Below are positions 36,622-45,014 of a DNA stretch of 64,000 bases, one piece after another. Source of the DNA: Martelella mediterranea (lineage in GTDB: Bacteria > Pseudomonadota > Alphaproteobacteria > Rhizobiales > Rhizobiaceae); the NCBI RefSeq assembly GCF_004342225.1, contig NZ_SMAR01000001.1:1-64000 (forward strand). Reading direction: 5' to 3'. The position numbers and the translations under genes were made by a program. How positions within the stretch are numbered: position 1 is the stretch's first letter; every line of letters begins with the position of its first letter. Below the pieces are notes generated by a model that ran no database searches, was not told where the DNA came from, and worked only from the letters and a program-made list of their open reading frames with translations.

Positions 36622-37541
36622 CAGCGCCGCCCCCCTGCGGCCGTTTCGCCGGAAAGGCGCATGTGAACCGCTGTGAGCGCTTCAGAGGCCGGGCGGTCTG
36701 TGTGGTGGGTGACGAAAGACCAGCCGGATTTGACTGCGCGCTCAGAAATGGCGCGGCGTCTTCCCTGATAAAGTTCAAGATAGCGTTCGCGCAAAGCCTC
36801 AGCCCGGCCAATCGTCAGTTCCTGGCCTGTTTCGGGATCGCTGAAGGCCGTGCGTCCGGTATAGGGAAAGCTTTCCTCTGCCGGATCGGCAACCTCTACG
36901 AGGTGCGCTGTAAGCCCGCGTGCTGAAAGCGGCGCAATCCGATCAAAAAGCGCTTCAGGCCGATCCAGAAAATCGCCAATGACGATCAGTTCTGAGGGGC
37001 CGCGCATCATCGCTGTATCCGGAATTTTTGGTAAATCGTCTGGCGCTGCCGCCAGCATATGGGCCAGTGTTTCGGCACCATTACGGCTTGAAACCGGCTC
37101 CATCAGGCCGGGATAGCCAACCCTTTCGCCCGAACGCAGCAGCATCTCGGTCAGAGCCAGAAGCAACACCAACGCACGATGCTCTTTGGATACCGGAGCA
37201 AGACGGGACTGAAAAAGCATGGAAGAAGAAAGGTCTGCGAACAGCCACACTGTATGCGCGGCCTCCCATTCCATATCCCGCACGTAAGTGTGGTCGTCGC
37301 GCGCAGAACGCCGCCAGTCGATCCGCGCCAGCGATTCACCGCTGACATAGGGCCGGAACTGCCAGAAGTTTTCACCCGGCCCGCGCCGTCTGCGTCCATG
37401 CCAACCAGCGGTCACCGTGTTGGCAATGCGGCGGGCCTCAACCAGACAGTCCGGCAGAAGCGCTGCGCGGTGCTTGGCGTGCGAAAGCGCCTCATTGCCG
37501 GTTGTGCGTAAAATGCTTTCTCCGATTGAAATCAAGGGCAA
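36621..37541 (-). CDS. DUF58 domain protein
   Basis: 306 residues. The DUF58 signature SGESLARIDWRRSARDDHTY is near residue 70, followed by a VWA-like fold (TVWLFADLSSSMLFQS, with DxSxS retained). DUF58 proteins are the usual partners of MoxR ATPases. No membrane helix is predicted, so it should be cytoplasmic. The gene begins 6 bases after moxR and overlaps the DUF4159 start. Confidence 0.9.
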   Translation of the reverse strand: MPLISIGESILRTTGNEALSHAKHRAALLPDCLVEARRIANTVTAGWHGRRRRGPGENFWQFRPYVSGESLARIDWRRSARDDHTYVRDMEWEAAHTVWLFADLSSSMLFQSRLAPVSKEHRALVLLLALTEMLLRSGERVGYPGLMEPVSSRNGAETLAHMLAAAPDDLPKIPDTAMMRGPSELIVIGDFLDRPEALFDRIAPLSARGLTAHLVEVADPAEESFPYTGRTAFSDPETGQELTIGRAEALRERYLELYQGRRRAISERAVKSGWSFVTHHTDRPASEALTAVHMRLSGETAAGGRR

Positions 37542-37547
37542 ATTCCG

Positions 37548-38561
37548 TCAGTTCAGGTTGCGCGACGCGATGGCGGTGATCACGTCTGAAAGCTTAATGC
37601 CTTCTGCACGCGCGGAGAAATTCAGCGCCATACGATGCTGGAGAACAGGTCCGGCCAGCGCCCGCACATCGTCAATCGAAGGTGCGAGGCGGCCCTGATA
37701 AAGCGCCCGTGCACGCGCGGTCAGCATCAGAGCCTGTCCGGCACGCGGGCCGGGGCCCCAGGAAACATGACGGTCGGTCTTGTCAAAGCCATGCCCCGGA
37801 CGCGCCGCGCGCACCAGCGAAAGGATTGCTTCAACGACGGTTTCACTCACAGGCATCTTGCGAATCAGCGTTTGAATTTCCATCAGACGTTCAGCGGTGA
37901 TGACCGGGATTGCCTGTTCTTCTGTGGCACCTGTGGTTTCCAGAAGAATGCGGCGCTCGGCATCGATATCCGGGTAGCCGACATCGACTTCAAGTAAAAA
38001 ACGGTCAAGCTGTGCTTCGGGCAGCGGATATGTGCCTTCCTGTTCCAGCGGGTTCTGCGTCGCCAGAACGTGAAACGGCTTTGGCAGATCATAATGCTGC
38101 CCGGCAATCGTCACCGAATATTCCTGCATAGATTGCAGAAGTGCCGACTGGGTGCGCGGCGATGCGCGGTTGATCTCATCGGCCATCAGAAGCTGGGCAA
38201 ACACAGGCCCCTTGATAAAGCGAAAGGAACGGCGACCCGTGTCGCTTTCTTCCAGTACTTCCGATCCCAGTATATCGGAAGGCATCAGATCAGGTGTGAA
38301 CTGAATGCGGTTGCCATCAAGCCCCAAAACGGTGCCGAGTGTTGTGACAAGTTTGGTCTTGGCAAGTCCGGGAACGCCGACCAGCAGGGCATGCCCACCG
38401 GACAGGATAGCCAGCAAAACGCTCTCCACCACATCGTCCTGACCATAGATAACCTTGGAGACTTCCGTGCGTATTTTCTGAATGTCTTCCAGCGCTGTTT
38501 CAGCCTGAGCGACAATTGCACGTTCATCGGCGCCCGTGTCTTTTGCTTCGGTCAGCCCCAT
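37548..38561 (-). CDS. MoxR-family AAA+ ATPase
   Basis: 337-residue AAA+ ATPase of the MoxR proper group, first gene of a four-gene operon. Walker A is in LLVGVPGLAKTKLV. Walker B is in LLMADEINRASPRTQSALLQ. Sensor 1 is in FHVLATQNPLEQEGTYPLPE, and ARPGHGFDKTDRHVSWGPGP is also family-specific. MoxR ATPases remodel or load cofactors into target complexes, often with VWA-domain partners encoded nearby; here those are DUF58 and the BatA-like protein. A GGAG lies before the start. The gene is divergent from the DUF1285 gene. Confidence 0.93.
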   Translation of the reverse strand: MGLTEAKDTGADERAIVAQAETALEDIQKIRTEVSKVIYGQDDVVESVLLAILSGGHALLVGVPGLAKTKLVTTLGTVLGLDGNRIQFTPDLMPSDILGSEVLEESDTGRRSFRFIKGPVFAQLLMADEINRASPRTQSALLQSMQEYSVTIAGQHYDLPKPFHVLATQNPLEQEGTYPLPEAQLDRFLLEVDVGYPDIDAERRILLETTGATEEQAIPVITAERLMEIQTLIRKMPVSETVVEAILSLVRAARPGHGFDKTDRHVSWGPGPRAGQALMLTARARALYQGRLAPSIDDVRALAGPVLQHRMALNFSARAEGIKLSDVITAIASRNLN

Positions 38562-38724
38562 ATATGTTGTCTCCGCAGACTTGAAAAAACGTTGATGGCA
38601 GATCGGCCGGATTGCGTTCCGGAGTTTCGAGGTGAAGGATAATCACCTGTGGGCGGCTGACAAGCCGGTTTGGAATGACTATTTCGAGAGTGGGCCTAAT
38701 TCGGACTGAAAACTGGACAGAACG

Positions 38725-39345
38725 ATGGCAGAAAACGGTGAAAGCGGAAAAAATGATGCCTCAGGGCTGGCAGCTTCTATCGCGCGGCAATCGGGCGGAG
38801 AGAAGGCGGGCAAACGTGGGCCTGCGCCGGTGGAGAAATGGGATCCGGCCTTTTGTGGCGACATTGATATGGAAATCCGTCGTGATGGCACATGGTTTTA
38901 CTGTGGTACACCGATCGGCCGTGCGTCGCTCGTTCAATTGTTTGCAACGGTCCTGCGTAAGGACGAAGATGGCGAAACCTATCTCGTGACGCCTGTTGAA
39001 AAGGTGCGTATTCGCGTTGAAGATGCGCCTTTTCAGGCCGTTGGCATGACCACGGAAGATCATAACGGCGAACCGGTTTTAGCAGTCAGCACCAATGTCG
39101 GAGATACGGTCAGTATTGATGCAGACCATCCGCTGCGCTTTGATGTTGTCGGTGAAAATGCCGAGCTGAAGCCCTATGTTCTTGTGCGTGGCCGGCTGGA
39201 AGCACTGTTCTCGCGGGCTCTGACCTATGATCTGATGGCGCTTGGTGAGGCCGCCACGATTAAGGGTGAGGAGATGTTCGTCATTCGCTCTGCAGGTCAG
39301 GTCTTCCCCGTGATGGCGATGAGCCAGCTGGAGCAGAACCGTTGA
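38725..39345 (+). CDS. DUF1285 domain protein
   Basis: 206-residue conserved protein of unknown function. Signature stretches are FCGDIDMEIRRDGTWFYCGT, then PIGRASLVQLFATVLRKDED, and VTPVEKVRIRVEDAPFQAVG. It is placed as usual in rhizobia, ahead of the CoA pyrophosphatase and cca genes, whose start codons overlap successive stops, so the three form one transcript. The N-terminal 35 residues are charged and probably flexible. No enzyme motif can be named. Confidence 0.9.
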   Translation: MAENGESGKNDASGLAASIARQSGGEKAGKRGPAPVEKWDPAFCGDIDMEIRRDGTWFYCGTPIGRASLVQLFATVLRKDEDGETYLVTPVEKVRIRVEDAPFQAVGMTTEDHNGEPVLAVSTNVGDTVSIDADHPLRFDVVGENAELKPYVLVRGRLEALFSRALTYDLMALGEAATIKGEEMFVIRSAGQVFPVMAMSQLEQNR

Positions 39346-39980
39346 GTGTTGCGGAGCATGTGCTGAGTGCGGCCGATTTTAAGGAAAGGGCGCTTTCTCA
39401 AAACGGGCGTTCCCTGGCCGATGCCTGGCGCGATCACGGCGACCACAGGCTCAATCCTGATCTGTTCGCCTATTATGAAGATCTGGATATGCGCGCGGCT
39501 GCGGTGCTTGTGCCGGTTGTCGATTATCCGGATGGGGCGAAGGTGATTCTGACCCGCCGCGCCAGCAAACTTCGCAAACACTCCGGGCAGATCGCCTTCC
39601 CAGGCGGCTCTGTGGATGCCGATGACATATCGGCAGAAGACACCGCGCTGCGTGAGAGCGAAGAAGAAATCGGCCTTGATCGTTCCTTTGTCGAACCCGT
39701 TGCCCGGTTGCCGGTTTACCTTGCCGGAACCGGATTCAGGATTACGCCTGTTCTGGCTGTGGTCAGGCCCGGATTTGAACTGACAGCCAATCCGGATGAG
39801 GTCGATCACATTTTCGAGGTGCCGCTCGGTTTCATCATGGACCCCGCGCACCATTTGCGAAAAAGCGCCGAACTGGCTGGCAGGCAGAGGCGTTATTATG
39901 AAATCAATTTCGGCGATTACCGGATCTGGGGCATTACTGCCGGGATCGTCAGAACCATTTACGAAAGGCTTTATGCGTGA
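39342..39980 (+). CDS. CoA pyrophosphatase (Nudix hydrolase)
   Basis: 212-residue Nudix enzyme splitting coenzyme A into 4'-phosphopantetheine and 3',5'-ADP. The NuCoA signature LRKHSGQIAFPGGSVD immediately precedes the Nudix box (GGSVDADDISAEDTALRESE, then EEIGLD). The start appears to be TTG at 39342, overlapping the DUF1285 stop (TTGA), with GGAG 8 bases upstream. The stop overlaps the GTG start of cca (GTGA). The TTG start rests on coupling; a downstream start would shorten the protein by only a few residues. Confidence 0.9.
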   Translation: MSVAEHVLSAADFKERALSQNGRSLADAWRDHGDHRLNPDLFAYYEDLDMRAAAVLVPVVDYPDGAKVILTRRASKLRKHSGQIAFPGGSVDADDISAEDTALRESEEEIGLDRSFVEPVARLPVYLAGTGFRITPVLAVVRPGFELTANPDEVDHIFEVPLGFIMDPAHHLRKSAELAGRQRRYYEINFGDYRIWGITAGIVRTIYERLYA

Positions 39981-41242
39981 CATCGCTGAAAGAAGAGGAC
40001 TGGTTCAATGAGAAGCGCTTGCAGAAGGTGCTGGCTCTGCTGAATGGCGGTGGCGGTGAAACCCGGATTGTCGGGGGCGCTGTGCGCAATGCACTGATGG
40101 GCATGGCCGTCGGCGATATTGATATGGCAACCACGCTGACGCCTGATGAGGTGAGCAGGCGCGTGAATGAAGCTGGCCTGAAAGCGGTGCCGACAGGCAT
40201 TGAGCACGGAACAGTCACGGTCGTCTGCGATAAAAAGCCTTTCGAAGTGACGACGTTGCGAAGGGATGTGGAGACTTTCGGGCGTCATGCAACGGTGCAG
40301 TTTGGAACCGACTGGGCGGAAGATGCTGCCCGACGCGACCTCACCATCAATGCCCTTTATGCCGGACAGGACGGCGAAGTGGTCGATCTGGTCGACGGTC
40401 TTCAGGACATCGATACAAAGACTGTGCGTTTTATCGGTGAAGCAGCGACGCGAATTGAGGAGGACTACCTGAGAATTCTGCGGTTCTTCCGTTTTTTCGC
40501 CTGGTATGGCGGTGGAAGACCAGATGCAGAAGGCTTACGCGCAAGTACGAGATTGCGTGACGGATTAAAAACGCTGTCGGCCGAGCGCATCTGGGCAGAG
40601 ACCCGCAAGCTTTTGGCAGCAGATGATCCATCGCGTGCACTGTTGTGGATGCGTCAGACCGGTGTGCTGACCATCATACTGCCTGAAACGGAAAAATGGG
40701 GCATTGATGCTGTTCCGGGTCTCATCGCGGCTGAGCGGGCATTGTCCTGGCAGCCGGATTCTTTCCTGCGGCTGGCAGCAATGGTCCCGCCCGATCAGCA
40801 ACGGCTTGGCGAGATGGCAAAGCGTCTCAAAATGGCCAATGCCGAACGCGATCAGATGCTGGCATTTGCCCGTGTTCCAGCCATTGCACCGGAGACCACA
40901 GGAGCCGAGCTGCGCCGGATGCTCTACTGGAAGGGGCGTGAAGGTGTTTTAATGCGCCTGAGGCTGGATCTGGCGGCAGCAAGAGCCCGCGCCGAAAGTG
41001 GGGATCTGAAATCTACCGCAGCATCTGCCAGTCTTAAGCAGCTTGAGGAAATTGCTGTGTCCTGGAATAAACCCGTTTTCCCAATCAAAGGCAGTGACGC
41101 GATTGCAGCTGGCCTCAAGTCCGGGCCGCGCGTCGGTGCTGTTCTGTCAAAGCTTGAAGCCTGGTGGGTTGAACGGGAGTTTCAGGCTGAGCGCGCTGCC
41201 CTTCTTGGCAAGCTGGACGAGATAGTCCGCTCCGAAGCCTGA
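39977..41242 (+). CDS. cca: CCA tRNA nucleotidyltransferase
   Basis: Adds or repairs the 3' CCA of tRNAs; 421 residues, class II. The nucleotidyltransferase motif IVGGAVRNALMG and catalytic GDIDMAT are near residues 27-50; RRDLTINALY follows, and the ATP/CTP selector region is DYLRILRFFRFF. The GTG start overlaps the preceding Nudix gene stop by 4 bases. Rhizobia carry cca in this same order. A palindromic terminator follows at 41312. Confidence 0.93.
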   Translation: MTSLKEEDWFNEKRLQKVLALLNGGGGETRIVGGAVRNALMGMAVGDIDMATTLTPDEVSRRVNEAGLKAVPTGIEHGTVTVVCDKKPFEVTTLRRDVETFGRHATVQFGTDWAEDAARRDLTINALYAGQDGEVVDLVDGLQDIDTKTVRFIGEAATRIEEDYLRILRFFRFFAWYGGGRPDAEGLRASTRLRDGLKTLSAERIWAETRKLLAADDPSRALLWMRQTGVLTIILPETEKWGIDAVPGLIAAERALSWQPDSFLRLAAMVPPDQQRLGEMAKRLKMANAERDQMLAFARVPAIAPETTGAELRRMLYWKGREGVLMRLRLDLAAARARAESGDLKSTAASASLKQLEEIAVSWNKPVFPIKGSDAIAAGLKSGPRVGAVLSKLEAWWVEREFQAERAALLGKLDEIVRSEA

Positions 41243-41311
41243 TCATGGGTGTGCTGTGTGACGGGAGAGTTTGGGGCCGGACCCAGGTTTCAGTACTTCT
41301 CGACACAGCAA

Positions 41312-41337
41312 AATGCCCGGCCAGATGGCCGGGCATT
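41312..41337. terminator. Bidirectional terminator between cca and DUF1059
   Basis: AATGCCCGGCC (41312-41322), loop AGAT, GGCCGGGCATT (41327-41337): a perfect 11-bp stem. On the minus strand it ends in TTTT, so it best suits the DUF1059 gene; it lies 70 bases past cca. Confidence 0.8.
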
Positions 41338-41364
41338 CAAATGGCAAGGAAATCACCGGAGACA

Positions 41365-41553
41365 TCAGTTGACCGGCTCTTCATCCTTGATCCGTTCCTT
41401 GATGTTTTTCACCATGTTCTCGCGAATAAAGGTCTCGCCATGTGTGGTTCTCATGTGCTCCACGGCGCGGCGAACAACTTCTGCCTCCTCATCGGCGCTT
41501 GTGTGCCAGGGGCATCCGGGAACAAGTGAACCGCATTCAAAACGTTTCATCAT
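41365..41553 (-). CDS. DUF1059 family small protein
   Basis: 62 residues (or 61 from the second Met at 41550). The DUF1059 signature is complete: FECGSLVPGCPWHTSADEEA, HMRTTHGETFIRENMVKNIK. The two conserved Cys (in ECG and PGCPWH) and the His residues suggest metal binding. Function unknown; members are common in actinobacteria and proteobacteria. A GGAG-like sequence precedes the start. The terminator at 41312 follows. Confidence 0.85.
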   Translation of the reverse strand: MMKRFECGSLVPGCPWHTSADEEAEVVRRAVEHMRTTHGETFIRENMVKNIKERIKDEEPVN

Positions 41554-41864
41554 TTCCTCCTTTGGTTACTGGACCATCAGACGAATATTAAAAGCCGTCC
41601 GATGTTCTGGCTATTTGCCTTGGTGCGCCGGGTTTATCGCAAAGCCGGATTCAGCTTTTCGCCCAACGCTCCGGAGCGTTTCCAGAGCGGCAGATCGCTA
41701 AGGATCTGCCTTGACTGCTGTCTAAGTAAAACGCGCCGGAGCGATGATTGTTCATGAAACACCAGCGCATTTCGCTGATCTGTGTGCATACCCGTCAAAC
41801 GAAGGCCTGCTTTCAGAGTTTCGCGTCAATACGGGTATGCAAGCAAAAGTTCCGAGACATGCGG
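41554..41864. other. Intergenic stretch with two palindromes; no gene seen
   Basis: AACGCTCCGGAGCGTT (41665-41680) is a perfect 16-bp palindrome, and 8 bases later GGCAGATC-GCTAAG-GATCTGCC (41689-41710) is an 8-bp stem hairpin. Together they look like a remnant or different class of intergenic repeat. No ORF with a ribosome site was found. Confidence 0.55.
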
Positions 41865-42035
41865 TTAATGCTGAGCCCAGGCCTCGAACACAGCTGAGGA
41901 TTCGCATGGCCGTCCATTTCTGTGAGCCATATCAGCTGCATATTTGCTGTCATCTGTCGGTGCGATTTTATGCGGATGCGGTTTAACACGCGCCGAAACA
42001 GTTTTCTTTTCCGGGGTATTTACTGTCTGTGCCAT
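41865..42035 (-). CDS. Small basic protein, 56 residues, strong ribosome site
   Basis: Reads MAQTVNTPEKKTVSARVKPH and ends in SSAVFEAWAQH. It is hydrophilic with a Lys/Arg/His/Pro-rich N-terminal half (VKPHPHKIAP). No membrane segment or named domain. The start at 42035 has GGAGGAG 8 bases upstream, one of the best ribosome sites in the region, which is why it is kept despite its size. A longer frame to 42104 is possible but has no such site. It lies between hemF and DUF1059 on the same strand. I do not recognise the family. Confidence 0.6.
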   Translation of the reverse strand: MAQTVNTPEKKTVSARVKPHPHKIAPTDDSKYAADMAHRNGRPCESSAVFEAWAQH

Positions 42036-42209
42036 TTTCCCGCTCCTCCCGAGCAAGTTCTGGTTTCCAGTGTTACTTCCACTTGGGAAGTGAACCACTG
42101 ACATGCAAGGAGAACAAGGCGAATCTTAGGAGAAAATTAATTATATCGTTTCAATCGCTGATCGTTGATCAATGAGGAACGTACCCGTTTATTTTGTCCG
42201 TGTTTTTGC

Positions 42210-43121
42210 TTAAGGCCAGCGCACAACAGGTGGCATGGATGAAAGAATAGCATCTACATTTCCGCCCGTTTTAAGCCCGAAAACAGTGCCGCGGTCGTAA
42301 AGCAGGTTGAATTCGACGTAGCGCCCGCGCCGGATGAGTTGTTCGTCGCGGTCTTCCGATGTCCACTCGCGATTGAAATTGCTGCGCACAAGGCGGGGAT
42401 AGACCATGTTAAACGCTCGCCCGACATCCTGAACCAGTGCTAAATCGGCATCAATGCCGCCTTTTTCGTCGGGCGAATGCTGCCAGTCGAAAAAGATGCC
42501 GCCGACGCCGCGTGGCTCATTGCGGTGGTGAAGATAAAAATACTCGTCACACCACTTCTTGATGGCCTTGTAATCGATGGTCGCACTATGGCGATTGCAC
42601 GCGATTTCCATGGCACGGTGAAACAGGATCGTGTCCGGGTCTTCCTGTTTGCGACGGCGCGTCAACACGGGCGTCAGGTCGGCGCCGCCGCCAAACCACC
42701 AGGTCGACGTCACAATCATCCGCGTGTTCATGTGAACTGCCGGAACATTCGGGTTCACAGGATGGGCAATCAGCGAAATACCGGAAGCCCAGTAGCGCGC
42801 ATCCTTGTCTGCGCCGGGCATGTTCTTCGCGAATTCGTCAGAAAACGTGCCTTCGACGGTTGAGGTATGAACCCCGACCTTTTCAAAAACACGGCCATGC
42901 ATGGTCGACATGCAGCCGCCGCCTTCGCCATTGTCGCGCGTCCAGTTTTCCCGCTGAAACTGGCCGGGTTCATAGTCACTCAGGGGACCGGTGAGTTCCT
43001 TTTCGATGGCTTCAAAGCCAGAACAGATGGTATCGCGAAGCGCCTCGAACCAGGCCCTGGCCGCAGCCTTCTTTTCATCGATATCGTCCGGCAGGCCTTC
43101 AGGCAGTTGCGGCCGTTCCAT
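42210..43121 (-). CDS. hemF: Oxygen-dependent coproporphyrinogen III oxidase
   Basis: Converts coproporphyrinogen III to protoporphyrinogen IX with O2 in haem synthesis; 303 residues, cytoplasmic dimer. Family blocks: [30 protein letters not shown] and [18 protein letters not shown]. HemF works only with oxygen, so an anaerobic HemN elsewhere is likely in this lineage. The gene is divergent from the small gene at 43234. Confidence 0.96.
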   Translation of the reverse strand: MERPQLPEGLPDDIDEKKAAARAWFEALRDTICSGFEAIEKELTGPLSDYEPGQFQRENWTRDNGEGGGCMSTMHGRVFEKVGVHTSTVEGTFSDEFAKNMPGADKDARYWASGISLIAHPVNPNVPAVHMNTRMIVTSTWWFGGGADLTPVLTRRRKQEDPDTILFHRAMEIACNRHSATIDYKAIKKWCDEYFYLHHRNEPRGVGGIFFDWQHSPDEKGGIDADLALVQDVGRAFNMVYPRLVRSNFNREWTSEDRDEQLIRRGRYVEFNLLYDRGTVFGLKTGGNVDAILSSMPPVVRWP

Positions 43122-43233
43122 TTAGCGCTTCCTCGTCTTTTTTGCCGATCCGGGGCGACCGGTCCGGCATTTGATTTGACTCGCAATTCGTAAGCAAAAA
43201 CCTTATCTTTTTTAGAAGATGAAGGATAGCGGG

Positions 43234-43485
43234 ATGCCCGATCTTCCAAAGCCGCCTTCGATGGATGGGTTGAAACGCCGCATCGAACATCATCGTAATC
43301 GCAAAGGTGATGATGGTTTCGTGCGGGAGCACTATTGCCTTGACCATGAGGATGCGCGGGCCAAAGCGCGCGAATGGTTCAAAAGCTATCCCAAGGCAGC
43401 CTACTGGACGACGGTTGAAAGCTGGCGCGTTGTGCCAGACGGTCGCATTGAATTCACGATGCGCCGGCTGTCGACCGCGGACTGA
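43234..43485 (+). CDS. Conserved hypothetical protein, 83 residues
   Basis: Reads MPDLPKPPSMDGLKRRIEHH and continues with EDARAKAREWFKSYPKAAYW. Small, soluble, helical and basic; no known domain recognised. The start at 43234 has AAGGA 7 bases upstream; an in-frame ATG at 43219 has no site. It is divergent from hemF and its stop abuts the trmL stop on the opposite strand with no gap. Confidence 0.72.
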   Translation: MPDLPKPPSMDGLKRRIEHHRNRKGDDGFVREHYCLDHEDARAKAREWFKSYPKAAYWTTVESWRVVPDGRIEFTMRRLSTAD

Positions 43486-43980
43486 TCAGAAATCGGCTGG
43501 CGCGCCGCCAAGTGCCTCGAATCCGCCGGTCTGCCGCATTGCTTCGCCCGCAATCATAGCCACAGAGACGGCGAGATTGATGGACCGCTGGCCGTCTGCC
43601 ATCGGAATGGTGATGCGGTGATCCGCAATTTCATGAACGTTTTCCGGCACGCCGGCACTTTCACGGCCAAAGAGAATGATGTCATCCTTTTCAAACGGAA
43701 ACTTGGTATAGCCGATATTGGCCTTGGTTGAGGCCAATATGAGGCGTTTGCTGTTTTCCTGGCGCCATTTTTCAAATGCGTCCCAGTCGACATGACGTGT
43801 CATGGCAGCTTTGGCGATATAGTCCATACCCGCACGCTTCAGATTCTTGTCTGATAGGGCAAACCCTGCGGGCTCAATAATATCTACTGCAAGACCAAGA
43901 CATGCGGCGAGCCGCAAAATCGTGCCGGTGTTCCCGGCAATATCGGGCTGATAAAGCGCAATGCGAAATGGGTGTGTCAT
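43486..43980 (-). CDS. trmL: tRNA (cytidine(34)-2'-O)-methyltransferase TrmL
   Basis: SPOUT-class enzyme methylating the ribose of the wobble nucleotide 34 in leucine tRNAs. 164 residues from the start chosen (MTHPFRIAL); Met at 43989 would add three. The knotted C-terminal domain shows DDIILFGRESAGVPENVHE and RSINLAVSVAMIAGEAMRQT, which bind SAM. Length and motifs match TrmL rather than the longer TrmH. Confidence 0.92.
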   Translation of the reverse strand: MTHPFRIALYQPDIAGNTGTILRLAACLGLAVDIIEPAGFALSDKNLKRAGMDYIAKAAMTRHVDWDAFEKWRQENSKRLILASTKANIGYTKFPFEKDDIILFGRESAGVPENVHEIADHRITIPMADGQRSINLAVSVAMIAGEAMRQTGGFEALGGAPADF

Positions 43981-44136
43981 GCGCTTCACATATGGCTAAG
44001 CCGAAATTTCATCAAGTGTTGTGATCGACAGCTGCTGCACCGAAGCGGTCTATGTTTAACCTGTGGTGTCACCCCGATTTGATTTTTGACGTCTGTTATC
44101 CTATTGCAGGATTGTTGATTGCAGAATTGCTATACT

Positions 44137-44961
44137 ATGACGAGTGATGTCGAAAATCTGTCAACTTTAGAGCGGGGCAATCCGGGCTGTATCTGCGATC
44201 CCCTGAAGCCGGTCCTTGTCCGGTCTCTTGAAACACACGAACCCGGCCTGCGCCGCAATGTGCGTGCGCATCCGCGTGGACAGCTTTTATGGGCTGAGAA
44301 CGGGATACTGCGTGTTCATGCCTGCGGCGCACACTGGCTGGTGCCGACCAGCCATGCCGTCTGGATCAGGGGCGAGACAGAGCACGAAGTGATAGCAGAA
44401 TCAGGTGTTTCTGCGTGCTTTATCTATATCGATCCTTCCGTGTTGCGTGGTCGCGCCAGTGCCTGCGAGGTCGTGCATATGACGCCGCTGATGCAGCATC
44501 TGGTGCGCCGTTTTCGTCAGATATCAGAGGACGAGCCGGAAAGCGCGCGTGCGCAACGCATGGCGCAAGTCATCATTGATGAGCTGACGACGCTGCCTGA
44601 AGCGCCGCTTCGGCTTCCTGCAGGTACGGACCCACGACTTCAGCGCGTCACCAACCGGCTGATGGCCAGACCGGAAGATCGTTCGGGTCTTGAAGAAATG
44701 GCGCAGTTCTCCGGCACGGGTGCGCGAACGCTTGAACGATTGTTTCAGCGTGAAACCGGGCTGAAGTTCTCAGAGTGGCGCAGTCGGCTGCGGCTGATGG
44801 AAGCCGTCAATCACTTAAGTCATGGCAAGAGCAGTGCCGAGATCGCTGCGCGGCTGGGGTATCGCAGTGCCAGTGCTTTTGTCGCAGCCTTTCGGCGCAG
44901 TTTTGGTGTTCCGCCGCAGTCCTATCTGAAGGCAGGCCGCGGCGTACAGGCAGGCGCCTGA
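44137..44961 (+). CDS. AraC-family regulator with cupin-like N-terminus
   Basis: 274 residues from the start at 44137 (MTSDVENLS); a Met at 44119 is less likely. The N-terminal part (about 30-110) has an AraC-type cupin, with RRNVRAHPRGQLLWAENG and HWLVPTSHAVWIRGETEHEV, the pattern of NimR-type proteins. The C-terminal HTH pair (about 180-270) has LERLFQRETGLKFSEWRSRL and IAARLGYRSASAFVAAFRRS. NimR-type regulators often control an adjacent efflux gene; here the next gene is a convergent FUSC transporter, possibly the target. That pairing is inference. Confidence 0.85.
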   Translation: MTSDVENLSTLERGNPGCICDPLKPVLVRSLETHEPGLRRNVRAHPRGQLLWAENGILRVHACGAHWLVPTSHAVWIRGETEHEVIAESGVSACFIYIDPSVLRGRASACEVVHMTPLMQHLVRRFRQISEDEPESARAQRMAQVIIDELTTLPEAPLRLPAGTDPRLQRVTNRLMARPEDRSGLEEMAQFSGTGARTLERLFQRETGLKFSEWRSRLRLMEAVNHLSHGKSSAEIAARLGYRSASAFVAAFRRSFGVPPQSYLKAGRGVQAGA

Positions 44962-45014
44962 GTGCCTGTTTATAAATAGAAGTGTGCAGGTCTGAAAGCC
45001 ACTTGAAAGCTGCT

